This document shows positions 36,973 to 46,314 of a stretch of DNA of 64,000 nt, piece after piece. A program made the position numbers and the translations under genes. A model generated the notes under the pieces. It ran no database searches and was not told where the DNA came from. It saw nothing but the letters and a program-made list of their open reading frames with translations. Each line of letters starts with the position of its first letter. Position 1 is the first letter of the stretch. The stretch lies in assembly GCF_002954405.1 (NCBI RefSeq), contig NZ_MQWC01000004.1, forward strand, positions 1,911,909 through 1,975,908, in the 5' to 3' direction. This DNA is from Salinibacter sp. 10B. GTDB taxonomy: Bacteria > Bacteroidota > Rhodothermia > Rhodothermales > Salinibacteraceae.

Positions 36973-38046
36973 ATGAACGTACTTATCGTTTCCCCTAGCT
37001 TCGGGACGTTCGGCGGCCTGGAGGCCTTCATCTTCTCTCTCGCCGCTGAGCTCGCCAAGCACGACGTGACCGTGACCATCGCATTTAAGCGCGTGAGCGG
37101 ACAGTTTGCCCTGGACGAGACGCTCACGACCTACGTCAACTCTACCCCCGCAACGGTTGTCTTCGTGGATCGGGCCTCAGCCGAATTGAAGTCCTTGATC
37201 CAACACGCCGATATCGTCCACGGCCAAAACACGAGCATCGACGTGGCCCTTCTGGCCCGGCTCTCGGGCACCCCGCTCGTGCTTACCATTCACGGCTGGC
37301 GGCGGGAAAAATGGACGCCTCGCGGCCTGCTCAACCTGGCTGCCCACCGCCTTGCCGACCGCGTGTGGTACAACTCCGACTTCGTGTGGCGGACGTGGGA
37401 GCCCCGGCATCGACGCCCCACCAGCGGAAAGCTTCCCATCGTGTCGAACCTTCCGGAGGGGATCGTGCCGGTGGCCGAGCGCAAAGGGTTTGTGTTCGCA
37501 GCACGCTGGATTGAGAATAAAGGCCTCCGCGTGCTCCTCAATGCCTACGCCCAGGCGAGGCTCGACCGGGCGGAATGGCCCCTCATTCTGATGGGAGACG
37601 GTCCTCTTCGAGCAGAAGTGAATGCCCTCATTGAAGAGAAAAGCATTCAAGGCGTCGACATTCGAGGATTCGTCGACGACAAGACCCGGAACGACATCAT
37701 TCGCCACGCACGCTGGATGGTCACGCCCCCCCACACCAACGAAGACCTGGGGCTCACCCCAATCGAAGCCCGCCATGTAGGCGTCCCCGCCATCATTACG
37801 CGGGATGGCGGCCTTCCTGAAGCTGGAGGAAGTAATGCTCTCATCTGCCCTCCCAGCGATCCAGATGGGCTCTCTCAACTTCTTGAACGCGCGGCGCACA
37901 TGTCCCTGGACGAGTACACGCGAATCTCGACTGCCACTCGCAAAGAACTCCTGGACTATCTCCAACCCCTATCCGTGTACCTGGACCATTACCAGGAGGT
38001 CATTTGGGAGCGATCTGACTCTCTCCCTCAGATCGCTACTCAATAA
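36973..38046 (+). CDS. Family 4 glycosyltransferase
   Basis: A 357-residue GT-B enzyme. It starts MNVLIVSPSFGTFGGLEAFIFSLAAEL, with the GG acceptor loop. LVLTIHGWRREKW and ADRVWYNSDFV are in the first domain. The donor domain has GFVFAARWIENKGLRVLLNAY and the acidic motif NEDLGLTPIEARHVGVPAI at about 256-274, with E-x7-E spacing. GGLPEAGGSNALI follows. It comes 18 bp before the polymerase/ligase gene, after a C/T-rich leader. Confidence 0.88.
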   Translation: MNVLIVSPSFGTFGGLEAFIFSLAAELAKHDVTVTIAFKRVSGQFALDETLTTYVNSTPATVVFVDRASAELKSLIQHADIVHGQNTSIDVALLARLSGTPLVLTIHGWRREKWTPRGLLNLAAHRLADRVWYNSDFVWRTWEPRHRRPTSGKLPIVSNLPEGIVPVAERKGFVFAARWIENKGLRVLLNAYAQARLDRAEWPLILMGDGPLRAEVNALIEEKSIQGVDIRGFVDDKTRNDIIRHARWMVTPPHTNEDLGLTPIEARHVGVPAIITRDGGLPEAGGSNALICPPSDPDGLSQLLERAAHMSLDEYTRISTATRKELLDYLQPLSVYLDHYQEVIWERSDSLPQIATQ

Positions 38047-38064
38047 CGATTTTTCTCCTCTACC

Positions 38065-39528
38065 ATGCCTTCTGCCTCCTCTTTCGCCGGACTCAGCCTC
38101 GACCGGGGATGGTTCTCCACCCTGCTTTACTACCTCGCGAGTGGGGGGATTATCGCTGCTCTCTCTTTTCTCATCATTGAGCAGGAGATTCGCCTTGCAC
38201 TGACCCTCGTGCTTGCACTGACGTTTGTCGCCTTCGCCCTGAAGGACATTCGGCTAGCGACCATAGCCACCCTCGTGTATCTCATCGTAATGGGCGACCT
38301 TCGGCGGATGCTGATCCCCCTCGTCGGCTGGTCTGGCACAGATCCTCTCCTCCTCATCGGGCCCGCGTATGCTGTTATTACTGTCGCCGCTGCGCTCGTC
38401 CTCCGAAAGACCCAATTCAATACAACTCTTGCCCCCTGGATTCTTGCGCTCATGGCCGTGATGATCCTCCAGATCTTCAATCCCCGACAGGGAGGGATGA
38501 TGGTCGGGGTCGCTGGGGCCCTGTTCTATATCGTCCCCCTGCTCTGGTACTGGATCGGGCAGTCCTTCGCATCTACAGGATACGTGCACACAGTTCTTTA
38601 CCGTGTCATTCTTCCCCTGGGCGGTGTGGCCATCATTATGGGACTGTATCAAGTCTTCTACGGCTACCTCCCGTACCAAGAAATGTGGTTCCAATGCTGT
38701 GCATATACGGCCTTGGACAGCGCCGGTATTCAAGCCCCCATTTCATTATTCGCCTCCTCGATTGAATACTCGCTCTTCAGCCTCATCGCGGCGACAATTC
38801 TCTGGGTCCGATTCCTCCTCAAAAAGGACTATGCCGCCCTTCTTGCGATCATTCCCTTCTTGGTCGCTTCCTTCCTGATGGGCAGTCGGGGCCCCATTGC
38901 CCAATTTCTCGTCATGGCCGCAGCCCTGTGGGCCGTACTTGCGGATAACGTTCGAACCTGGATTCTGCGAGGCCTGGTCGGAGTGATCGTCGGTGGCACT
39001 CTGCTCGTGACCGGCCTCAACGTGATTAGTAAGCAGGCAACGACGATCTCTAATGACCGTGTTCAGTTCCGAATGCAACGACAGGCAGACGGATTCCTCA
39101 ATATTGCCGACCCGGACAAGTCGACGGCAACCATCCACCTCATGATGATGATTCACGGGTTTTCCAACGGCATCACAAATCCGTTGGGAAATGGACTGGG
39201 CTCCACAACGCAAGCCGCCCACAAATTCAAAAGCGGAGTCGCAGGAAGCTCAGAAGTGGATATGAGTAACCTCTTCCTATCAACAGGGGTCGTCGGGGGG
39301 ACGCTATACCTCATTATCGTTTTCCTTACGATCAAACAGTCGATCCAATACTGGTCGCGCTCCCACTCCGTAGTCGCTCTTTGCATCGCAGGGATTCTTG
39401 CCCTCACCTTCCTGAACTGGTTGGAGGGCGGCCGCTACGCCGTTACGACTATCGTGTGGTTCTTGATCGGCGTCCTAGACCGACTCAATGCTGAACATTC
39501 CCCTCCTTCTGACCTCTCCACCACTTAA
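38065..39528 (+). CDS. O-antigen polymerase/ligase family membrane protein
   Basis: A 487-residue polytopic membrane protein with about 10-12 hydrophobic segments. The Wzy_C-type core lies in the second half: LMGSRGPIAQFLVMAAALWAVLA at about 270-292, then a large non-membrane loop (about 318-395) with DPDKSTATIHLMMM and NPLGNGLGSTTQAAH, as expected for the periplasmic loop of Wzy/WaaL. It would polymerise undecaprenyl-linked repeat units or ligate the finished glycan to an acceptor; the two roles cannot be told apart by sequence. The next gene starts 10 bp later. It is the only polymerase-like gene in the window. Confidence 0.85.
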   Translation: MPSASSFAGLSLDRGWFSTLLYYLASGGIIAALSFLIIEQEIRLALTLVLALTFVAFALKDIRLATIATLVYLIVMGDLRRMLIPLVGWSGTDPLLLIGPAYAVITVAAALVLRKTQFNTTLAPWILALMAVMILQIFNPRQGGMMVGVAGALFYIVPLLWYWIGQSFASTGYVHTVLYRVILPLGGVAIIMGLYQVFYGYLPYQEMWFQCCAYTALDSAGIQAPISLFASSIEYSLFSLIAATILWVRFLLKKDYAALLAIIPFLVASFLMGSRGPIAQFLVMAAALWAVLADNVRTWILRGLVGVIVGGTLLVTGLNVISKQATTISNDRVQFRMQRQADGFLNIADPDKSTATIHLMMMIHGFSNGITNPLGNGLGSTTQAAHKFKSGVAGSSEVDMSNLFLSTGVVGGTLYLIIVFLTIKQSIQYWSRSHSVVALCIAGILALTFLNWLEGGRYAVTTIVWFLIGVLDRLNAEHSPPSDLSTT

Positions 39529-39538
39529 CCCCCGATAC

Positions 39539-40702
39539 ATGCGCGTTGCCCTCATTTCCCACGACATCTATCCCGGAGACGGCCAGGGACGGGTCAATTA
39601 CGAACTCGCCCGGTACCTCCTCTCCCAGGGCGTGACCGTTGACCTTCTTGCCGACCGTGTCGACGAACACCTTGTCGACCTCGGGGCCACCTGGAGACCT
39701 ATTCATCCTGGGGGCCAATCGGTCAACCTCATTCGCGTCTGGCGATTCAAACATCTCGTAAACCGTTACCTTGACGCCCACGCTTCCCGCTACGATGTCC
39801 TTCTCGCCTGCGGCGTAGTCCTCGACCGCCCGCACACAGTAAACGTCGCCCACTTCGTGCACGGGACGTGGATCGACTCGCCCTTCCACGCGGCCCATCG
39901 GCACCGAGCCCCTCAAAAGTGGTACTACAGACTTTACAGCCTTCTTAACGCGCACTGGGAGCGAGCCATTCTTCACCAAGCAGAGGTCGTCGTCGCCGTG
40001 TCGGACAACGTAGGACGTGACCTCGTGCAGCTCGGTCTTCCCTCTGAGCGCTTGTGTGTGATTCCCAACGGCGTTGATACTGATGAATTCTCCCCAGGCC
40101 CCTCCAGACGCGCCGCACTTAATCTCCCAGGGGACGTTCCCCTCGGCTTGTTTGTAGGAGATCTTCGCAGCCCCATCAAAAACCTCGACACGGCGCTCCG
40201 TGCCCTCGTCGACATTCCCGACCTACACCTCGCCGTTGCGGGCACGCTCGATGGAAGTCCGTACCCATCCTTGGCCCTCGATCTCGGCGTAGCAAACCGC
40301 ACGCACTTCCTTGGCTTCCAGCGCGACGTCGTTGGCCTCATGCGAAGTGCCGACTTCTTTGTTCTGCCCTCTCATCAGGATGCGTTCGGCCTCGTTGTCA
40401 CCGAAGCCATGTCCACCGGACTACCCGTAATCGTGTCTCGGTCGGTCGGTGCTTCCTGTCTCGTGACTCCCGAAGTCGGAATCGTCATTGATCCCCCCGA
40501 TAATGTCGAGGCCCTCAAAACGGCCTTTACCACGCTTGCGTCCGACCCAGACCGACGTGCGCAGATGGGGCGCGCTGCCCGAGAGACTGCCCTCAATTGC
40601 TCGTGGTCACGTATGGGGAGCCGTTACCTTGAACTGTTTCACGAGGTGGGTGCACCTTCCCACTCTGGATTGTCACAACCCGCCTCCAAAAAACTTGCAT
40701 AG
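39539..40702 (+). CDS. Family 4 glycosyltransferase
   Basis: A 387-residue GT-B enzyme. The start at 39539 (MRVALISHDIYPGDGQGRVNYELARYL) sits at the conserved first strand; an upstream in-frame Met would overlap the polymerase gene. The first domain has VNVAHFVHGTW and VVVAVSDNVGRDL. The donor domain has CVIPNGVDTDEFSPG, LGLFVGDLRSPIKNLDTAL, and the E-x7-E-like motif in HQDAFGLVVTEAMSTGLPVI at about 280-298 (first acidic residue is Asp). It ends a tight run of genes; 154 bp separate it from the asparagine-synthase-like gene. Confidence 0.88.
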   Translation: MRVALISHDIYPGDGQGRVNYELARYLLSQGVTVDLLADRVDEHLVDLGATWRPIHPGGQSVNLIRVWRFKHLVNRYLDAHASRYDVLLACGVVLDRPHTVNVAHFVHGTWIDSPFHAAHRHRAPQKWYYRLYSLLNAHWERAILHQAEVVVAVSDNVGRDLVQLGLPSERLCVIPNGVDTDEFSPGPSRRAALNLPGDVPLGLFVGDLRSPIKNLDTALRALVDIPDLHLAVAGTLDGSPYPSLALDLGVANRTHFLGFQRDVVGLMRSADFFVLPSHQDAFGLVVTEAMSTGLPVIVSRSVGASCLVTPEVGIVIDPPDNVEALKTAFTTLASDPDRRAQMGRAARETALNCSWSRMGSRYLELFHEVGAPSHSGLSQPASKKLA

Positions 40703-40856
40703 CATCGCCCTTCCTGGGGACGACTGCGCCAAAGCCCCCCTTGCTCCTGCGCCTGACCTCAGCTTCCGTTCTAGTGGAAAGTGAAGACCCAACCGCTCGT
40801 CTTGCGATAGATTCGAAGCACTGTGATTCTGCCTATGTCCCAATTCCCCCTTGTTT

Positions 40857-42773
40857 ATGTGCGGCATTCTTGGCGTCATTGGCGACGCCCCCCTTCGCCC
40901 TGAGCGCTTCGACGCTGCCCGCGACCTGATGGTCCATCGCGGACCCGACGACGCTGGTTCTTTTTCGTCTGGCCCGGCGCATCTTGGCTTTCGTCGCCTC
41001 GCCATTCTCGACCTGTCGTCCGCAGGGCACCAGCCCATGACGGCCCTCGACGGCCAAGTCGCCCTGGCCTTCAACGGCGAGATCTACAACTACCGTGCGC
41101 TCCGCGACGAGCTGCAATCGGATCTGCCGTTCCACTCCGACACGGACTCGGAAGTGCTCCTGAATGGATACCTGGCATGGGGCTGGGACCGTCTCCTGAA
41201 GCGCATCGAAGGCATGTTCGCGTTCGTCATCTGGGATGCCCGGTCCCAAACCCTCTACGGTGCCCGAGATCGAGCAGGAAAGAAACCGTTCTACTATACG
41301 GAGCAGCCACAAAGCCTAGCGTTTGCCTCGACCTTGAATGCCCTCCGTGCCCTGCTCCCGACCTCTCCCTCGGTCAATGACGCGGCCCTGGACGCGTATC
41401 TGACCTACCAGGCGGTCCCGTCGCCCCTCACGATGTTCGAGGGGCTCTACCAGTTGCCCCCAGCGCACGAACTCCAGTACCACGTGCCAACCCAGCGCCT
41501 GGACGTAAACCGCTACTGGAAAGTACGCTTCACAAACAAGCTCAGCGTTACCGAAGATGACGCCCTCGATGCCCTCGACGACCTCGTCCGAACGGCCGTG
41601 CGGAAACGCCTCGTGAGCGACGTGCCCCTCGGCGCGTTCCTCTCTGGCGGCGTCGACTCCAGCCTCGTCGTGGCCATGATGGCACAGGAGCAGTCCCGCC
41701 CGGTCGAAGCCGTCGTGATGGGCTTCGACGACCCTGCCTACGACGAGCGGCCTTACGCGCGGCAGGTCGCCGACCGTTGGAACGTCAACCTGCATGAGCA
41801 CATCCTCCGCCCCAATGCTATCGCCGATCTCCCCGAGATAATCTGGCAATACGGGCAGCCCCTGGCGGACGTCTCGATCGTTCCGACCTACTATGTCGCC
41901 CAGGCCGCAAAGCAACACGTGACGGTCGTCCTGAATGGAGATGGAGGCGATGAAGTATTCGGGGGATACGCCCGTCCAATGGTGGCCCGCGCGGCCCAGT
42001 CCTACCGTCGCTTCCTGCCCAAAATGGTACGTCAGATGCTGGGCCGAAGCTTAAACGGACTGGCTGACGATCGATACGGCGCGCTCCTGAAGCGCGTCGG
42101 GATGCTTGCGGACGCCGGCGCGGGATCTGCTCGCGACTCGTTCGTCTACGACCGGGCATTCCGCACCTACCGCGAGACGGCCTATACGCCTGCTCTCCAT
42201 CGTTCGGTCGCCGAAAAGCACCCGGACACATGGTATCGGACCGTGTGGTCCCAGGCCGAGGGCCAAGACGATGTGGACCGCGCCCTCTACGGAGACTTCA
42301 CCACGTATCTGCCGGACCAGCTTCTCACCAAGATGGACGTGTCGACCATGGCTCACGCCGTGGAAGCCCGTTCTCCGCTGCTCGACAAGGACCTCATTGA
42401 ATACGCGGCTCGTCTCCCCACGTCCCTCCGCCTACACGGCTACACGACAAAGTATCTGCTAAAGCGCCTCGCCGAGCGCTACGTGCCCCACGAGGTGCTG
42501 TACCGCCGCAAGCGAGGGTTCGTAATGCCTGCGTCCGACTGGCTCCGAGGCGAACTGGCCCCGTACGTTCGCGCCGCTCTCGACAGTGATCACTTCTTCG
42601 ATCGAGGCTGGATCCTTCCCTCCTTTGTCCGCCGCATGCTTGACGAGCACCGGCACCACACCCAGGACTGGGGAGAGCAGCTCTGGACGCTGTTCGTTTT
42701 AGAGCTGTGGGCCCGCCAGACGCTCGACGGTACGCTTTCTCGCTCCGACAGCCTCGACGCCCTCTTCCAATAA
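40857..42773 (+). CDS. asnB: Glutamine-hydrolysing asparagine synthase-like amidotransferase
   Basis: A 638-residue class II amidotransferase. The start at 40857 places the nucleophile Cys at position 2 after Met removal (MCGILGVIGD). The glutaminase domain has VHRGPDD (27-33) and NGEIYNY (73-79). The ATP-binding synthetase domain has SGGVDSS at 263-269 and later DGGDEVFGGYARP. True AsnB makes asparagine. Relatives in polysaccharide loci amidate sugar acids or do other ATP-driven amidations, and the company of glycosyltransferases and sulfotransferases makes that role likely here. Length and domain order are normal for AsnB-like proteins. Confidence 0.9.
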   Translation: MCGILGVIGDAPLRPERFDAARDLMVHRGPDDAGSFSSGPAHLGFRRLAILDLSSAGHQPMTALDGQVALAFNGEIYNYRALRDELQSDLPFHSDTDSEVLLNGYLAWGWDRLLKRIEGMFAFVIWDARSQTLYGARDRAGKKPFYYTEQPQSLAFASTLNALRALLPTSPSVNDAALDAYLTYQAVPSPLTMFEGLYQLPPAHELQYHVPTQRLDVNRYWKVRFTNKLSVTEDDALDALDDLVRTAVRKRLVSDVPLGAFLSGGVDSSLVVAMMAQEQSRPVEAVVMGFDDPAYDERPYARQVADRWNVNLHEHILRPNAIADLPEIIWQYGQPLADVSIVPTYYVAQAAKQHVTVVLNGDGGDEVFGGYARPMVARAAQSYRRFLPKMVRQMLGRSLNGLADDRYGALLKRVGMLADAGAGSARDSFVYDRAFRTYRETAYTPALHRSVAEKHPDTWYRTVWSQAEGQDDVDRALYGDFTTYLPDQLLTKMDVSTMAHAVEARSPLLDKDLIEYAARLPTSLRLHGYTTKYLLKRLAERYVPHEVLYRRKRGFVMPASDWLRGELAPYVRAALDSDHFFDRGWILPSFVRRMLDEHRHHTQDWGEQLWTLFVLELWARQTLDGTLSRSDSLDALFQ

Positions 42774-42860
42774 CCCTTGCTCCCGTTTCGCCCCGACCCC
42801 GCTCTGCTTCCTCCTCAGTGAGGGAATTCAATAATCAGCACGCAGCCACTTCACCCACCT

Positions 42861-42898
42861 CATTCGCTCCGGAACGAATGCATGGGGCCCAGGCATTC
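42861..42898. repeat. Overlapping inverted repeats sharing a GAATG core
   Basis: CATTCG (42861-42866) pairs with CGAATG (42875-42880). The same GAATGC (42876-42881) can instead pair with GCATTC (42893-42898) in a 23-bp near-palindrome centred on GGGGCCC. The two structures exclude each other. They lie between the asnB-like gene and an AT-rich methyltransferase gene. Confidence 0.55.
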
Positions 42899-43009
42899 CT
42901 GAATATTACTCTTTCATATTCCTACTTACTTTACCCCTCATATACTTCTGTACAAGATACTGATAGAACGCTACTTTATTTCTTCTTTTTACCAACTTCC
43001 TTCTCGTCC

Positions 43010-43816
43010 ATGACATCAAAAGTGAAGCAAATAGCAAGGCAAATTTTTCAAATTGTCGCCCCATCGAGGTACGCTTCCCTCCATGCGGCACGGTCGAGAC
43101 GTTTTTCGGAGTCGTACGAAAAAAGCTGCGGGTGCGACAAACTCACCGCAGAATGTATCGAAATCTTTGGATCTGCGACGGTGCAGGCGGGCCCATTCAA
43201 GGGATTAGAATTTCCGCCAGACACGCACCACCGGCATCTTGCCCCTAAATTGCTGGGGTCCTACGAGCATATTATCCACTCAAAAATTAAAGATTTTGCT
43301 TCCTCGTCCTACCAACAAATCCTTGACGTTGGTTCTGCCGAGGGATACTACGCTGTCGGGCTCGCTCTCCTTCATCCGGATACTCAAGTAGTGGCTTTTG
43401 ATACTGATTGGTGGGCCCGAGATGTCACCCGAAAATCAGCTGCCCTCAATGGATCCCCGAATGTAGAGGTTGTTGGTGCATGTACTCCGACGTGGCTTAA
43501 CAAAAACCTTCGGCCTCCCGCTCTCATCGTGCTCGACTGTGAGGGATACGAGTTTACGCTTGCGAACCCAGACGTAGTTGATTTCTCAAAATGCGACTTA
43601 ATCATAGAGGTTCACCCCAACCAAGCATCAAACCGGGAGGCCGACATCGCCAGCCGGTTTCAGGACACCCACGATATTGACATCATTGACTGGAAATCTC
43701 CAGCCCCAGACATGTGGGCCTCTCGTCTTCCAAAGGCGCGACGTAGACAGGCCGTCTGCGAATACCGCACGGACGCAAACGACCAGTACTGGCTCGTTGC
43801 TAGCAGACAGCGCTGA
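43010..43816 (+). CDS. SAM-dependent methyltransferase (FkbM-like)
   Basis: A 268-residue protein with the class I SAM-binding motif ILDVGSAEGYYAVGLALL, followed by the acidic strand end VVAFDTD that holds the SAM ribose. LIVLDCEGYEFTL is the post-motif strand seen in FkbM-type O-methyltransferases. It probably methylates a sugar hydroxyl. The start at 43010 is chosen because the 100 codons before it are AT-rich and not protein-like. The gene and its leader have clearly lower GC and more A/T-ending codons (AAA, ATT, AAT) than all neighbours, which suggests separate acquisition. Confidence 0.75.
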   Translation: MTSKVKQIARQIFQIVAPSRYASLHAARSRRFSESYEKSCGCDKLTAECIEIFGSATVQAGPFKGLEFPPDTHHRHLAPKLLGSYEHIIHSKIKDFASSSYQQILDVGSAEGYYAVGLALLHPDTQVVAFDTDWWARDVTRKSAALNGSPNVEVVGACTPTWLNKNLRPPALIVLDCEGYEFTLANPDVVDFSKCDLIIEVHPNQASNREADIASRFQDTHDIDIIDWKSPAPDMWASRLPKARRRQAVCEYRTDANDQYWLVASRQR

Positions 43817-43835
43817 GGAGAACATGACCCTCCTG

Positions 43836-43855
43836 AGCAAGCAGTACTGCCTGCT
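43836..43855. repeat. 20-bp near-palindrome
   Basis: AGCAAGCAGTACTGCCTGCT reads the same on both strands apart from one mismatched pair. It lies 20 bp after the methyltransferase stop and 40 bp before the next gene. It may be a protein-binding site or a weak hairpin. Confidence 0.4.
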
Positions 43856-43894
43856 GCCCCTTAACTCGGATCGACAGCCTTCCTCCCGCTTCCC

Positions 43895-45064
43895 ATGACC
43901 CGCATAGCGACCCATTCCCCACCGATCCACACAGTTCAGATCGGAATGAGTTGGTTTCCCGAACAGGCCGGAAACGGACTCGACCGGATGTACCACGGCC
44001 TCACGCAGCACCTGCCGGACACAGGAGTCTCTGTTCAGGGGGTGGTGGCTGGGTCGGAAAACGTCTATTCCACGTCCAATCAGGCGGTCTCGGCCTTCGC
44101 TTCCGACAGCAGCTCTCTTCTATCCCGCCTAACAGGAGTCCGACGAGCCGTCAATCGAATTCTTCAGAATGCGCCTGTGGATCTTATCGCGTCCCACTTC
44201 GCGCTCTACACCGCCCCTACCCTTCCCGCGATCGGCGACCGACCGCTCGTCATCCACTTCCACGGTCCGTGGGCACAGGAGAGTCGAGTCGAGGGCGCGT
44301 CGCCCCTCACCGTTCGGGCCAAGAAGTGGCTCGAAAACATCGTCTACCGGCGCGGGGTCCAGTTTATCGTTCTCTCTTCCGCGTTCCGTGATGTCCTGAT
44401 TCGGGAGTTCGACGTCTCTCCCGAGAAAATCGAAATCGTACCCGGCGGGGTCCACGCCGATGCGTTCGACACGGGACGCTCTCGGCAAGACGCGCGCAGA
44501 TCCCTTGGGTGGCCCACGGACTGTCCCACGATTGTTGCCGTTCGCCGGCTGGCCCGTCGCATGGGACTGGAAAACCTGATTGACGCCCTTCGAATGGTGC
44601 GGCGTCGTGTGCCCGACGTGCGCCTGTACGTGGCAGGAAAGGGACCGCTAGAAGCGGAGTTGAAGGCGCAAATTGAGCGATTCGAACTGGAAGACCACGT
44701 GCGTCTCCTCGGCTTCGTCCCGGAAGAGCAACTTCCCCTCGTGTACCGGGCCGCCGACGTTTCGATCGTTCCGACCATTGCCCTTGAAGGATTCGGCCTG
44801 ATCACGGTCGAGTCTCTCGCCGCGGGCACACCCGTGCTCGTGACGCCGCACGGTGGACTCCCGGCGGTGGTTTCCGATCTAGACCCAACGCTCGTCCTTC
44901 CCGGAGACACCGCCGAAATACTGGCCAGCGGGCTCGTTCAGTCGCTTCGTGGTCGCCGCTCTCTTCCCTCTACAGCCGAATGCCAGCGCTATGTCCGCGA
45001 GCGCTTCGACTGGCCCGTCATTGCTGCGCACACGCGGCACGTCTACGAAACCGTTCTCGCCTAA
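43895..45064 (+). CDS. Family 4 glycosyltransferase
   Basis: A 389-residue GT-B enzyme. The N-terminal domain has VQIGMSWFPEQAGNGLDRMYHGL, and LVIHFHGPWAQESRVEG is typical of acceptor-side loops in capsule and EPS transferases. The donor domain has IEIVPGGVHADAF, PTIVAVRRLARRMGLENLIDAL, and the E-x7-E motif LEGFGLITVESLAAGTPVL at about 297-315, followed by HGGLPAVV. All key motifs are intact. The next GT4 gene starts 11 bp after its stop, so the two are probably co-translated. Confidence 0.9.
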   Translation: MTRIATHSPPIHTVQIGMSWFPEQAGNGLDRMYHGLTQHLPDTGVSVQGVVAGSENVYSTSNQAVSAFASDSSSLLSRLTGVRRAVNRILQNAPVDLIASHFALYTAPTLPAIGDRPLVIHFHGPWAQESRVEGASPLTVRAKKWLENIVYRRGVQFIVLSSAFRDVLIREFDVSPEKIEIVPGGVHADAFDTGRSRQDARRSLGWPTDCPTIVAVRRLARRMGLENLIDALRMVRRRVPDVRLYVAGKGPLEAELKAQIERFELEDHVRLLGFVPEEQLPLVYRAADVSIVPTIALEGFGLITVESLAAGTPVLVTPHGGLPAVVSDLDPTLVLPGDTAEILASGLVQSLRGRRSLPSTAECQRYVRERFDWPVIAAHTRHVYETVLA

Positions 45065-45075
45065 TCGCTGCCATC

Positions 45076-46290
45076 ATGTCTCCTCGCGTACTTTTCGTTG
45101 ACCACACGGCCAAACTTGGAGGGGGCGAACTGTCCCTCCTCGCAGTGGCCACCGCCTTCCAAGACACGAGTCAGGTGGTGTTGTTCGAGGAGGGTCCCTT
45201 TCTCGATCGTTTGCAAAAAAACGGCGTTGACACGACCGTTCTCCCCGCTCCAACGACGCTCGACGGCATCCGCCGGGAGGGCTCTCTACTTGATAGCGTG
45301 CGAGCCCTCCCGGGCCTCTGGCGACTCATCTGGCGCCTGGCCCGCCTAGCCCGAGACTACGATGTTATTCTGGCCAACTCGCAGAAGTCGATGCTCGTCG
45401 CGGCCCTTGCCGGCTTCCTTGCGCGACGACCCGTAATCTGGAACTTGCGGGACCTGATGTCGCCCGCCCACTTCGGGTTAGTGCAGCGGCGGGTCGGAGC
45501 GATCGTGGCTACAGCCTTCGCATCGCACGTCATCGCAAACTCGTATGCAACGCGCGACGCACTGGTTGCGAACGGGGGACCCGCAAATCGGATCTCCGTC
45601 GTGCATAATGGCATTGACGCATCCCCTTTCCTTGCTGTCACGCCTGACGACGTGGCCGCCGTTCGCCGCGAGCTTAATCTGCCGTCTTCTGGTGTGGTGG
45701 GGGTCTTTAGCCGATTGGCCGAGTGGAAAGGGCAGCACGTGCTTATCGAAGCATTGCGCGACCTCCCGAACGTTACGGCCCTTCTGGTTGGCGATGCGCT
45801 GTTTCCCGAAGACGAACACTACGCTGCCCGCCTCCGGAGCGACGTCGAACGGTGGAACCTGCACGATCGCGTGTGGATGACCGGGTTCCGGAACGACATT
45901 CCCGTGTTGATGCAGACCTGTGATGTCGTGTTGCACACCTCCACCGCACCCGAGCCGTTTGGACGAGTCATCGTGGAGGGCATGTTGGCCGGACGGCCGG
46001 TCATCGCCACCAACAAAGGAGGACCCGCTGAAATCATTGTCGACGGTGACACAGGAGTTCTAACCCCTGCCGACGATCCCCAAACGCTCCGCCTGGCCCT
46101 GCGGCACATGCTTGACAACCAGGAGTCTGCCACCTTGCTCGCCCGAAAGGGACACGCACTGGCTCGTTCCAGGTTTTCGACAGCAAATATGGTGGAAAGG
46201 GTACAGTTCTTAATTGGGAAGGTCCTTCAGAACTCCCCAAAGAGCACATCAGCCGGACGCATCTCATCTCGTCGTCCTGCGTCCGTGTAA
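45076..46290 (+). CDS. Family 4 glycosyltransferase
   Basis: A 404-residue GT-B enzyme. It starts VLFVDHTAKLGGGELSLLAVATAF, a very typical GT4 opening with a GGGE loop. The donor domain has ISVVHNGIDASPF, VGVFSRLAEWKGQHVLIEAL, and the E-x7-E motif in PEPFGRVIVEGMLAGRPVIAT at about 292-310, then GGPAEII. The start at 45076 is preferred to an upstream in-frame Met inside the preceding gene. It is followed 24 bp later by a methyltransferase gene. Confidence 0.9.
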   Translation: MSPRVLFVDHTAKLGGGELSLLAVATAFQDTSQVVLFEEGPFLDRLQKNGVDTTVLPAPTTLDGIRREGSLLDSVRALPGLWRLIWRLARLARDYDVILANSQKSMLVAALAGFLARRPVIWNLRDLMSPAHFGLVQRRVGAIVATAFASHVIANSYATRDALVANGGPANRISVVHNGIDASPFLAVTPDDVAAVRRELNLPSSGVVGVFSRLAEWKGQHVLIEALRDLPNVTALLVGDALFPEDEHYAARLRSDVERWNLHDRVWMTGFRNDIPVLMQTCDVVLHTSTAPEPFGRVIVEGMLAGRPVIATNKGGPAEIIVDGDTGVLTPADDPQTLRLALRHMLDNQESATLLARKGHALARSRFSTANMVERVQFLIGKVLQNSPKSTSAGRISSRRPASV

Positions 46291-46314
46291 CCCCTTCACT
46301 TCCCCTCTGTTATC

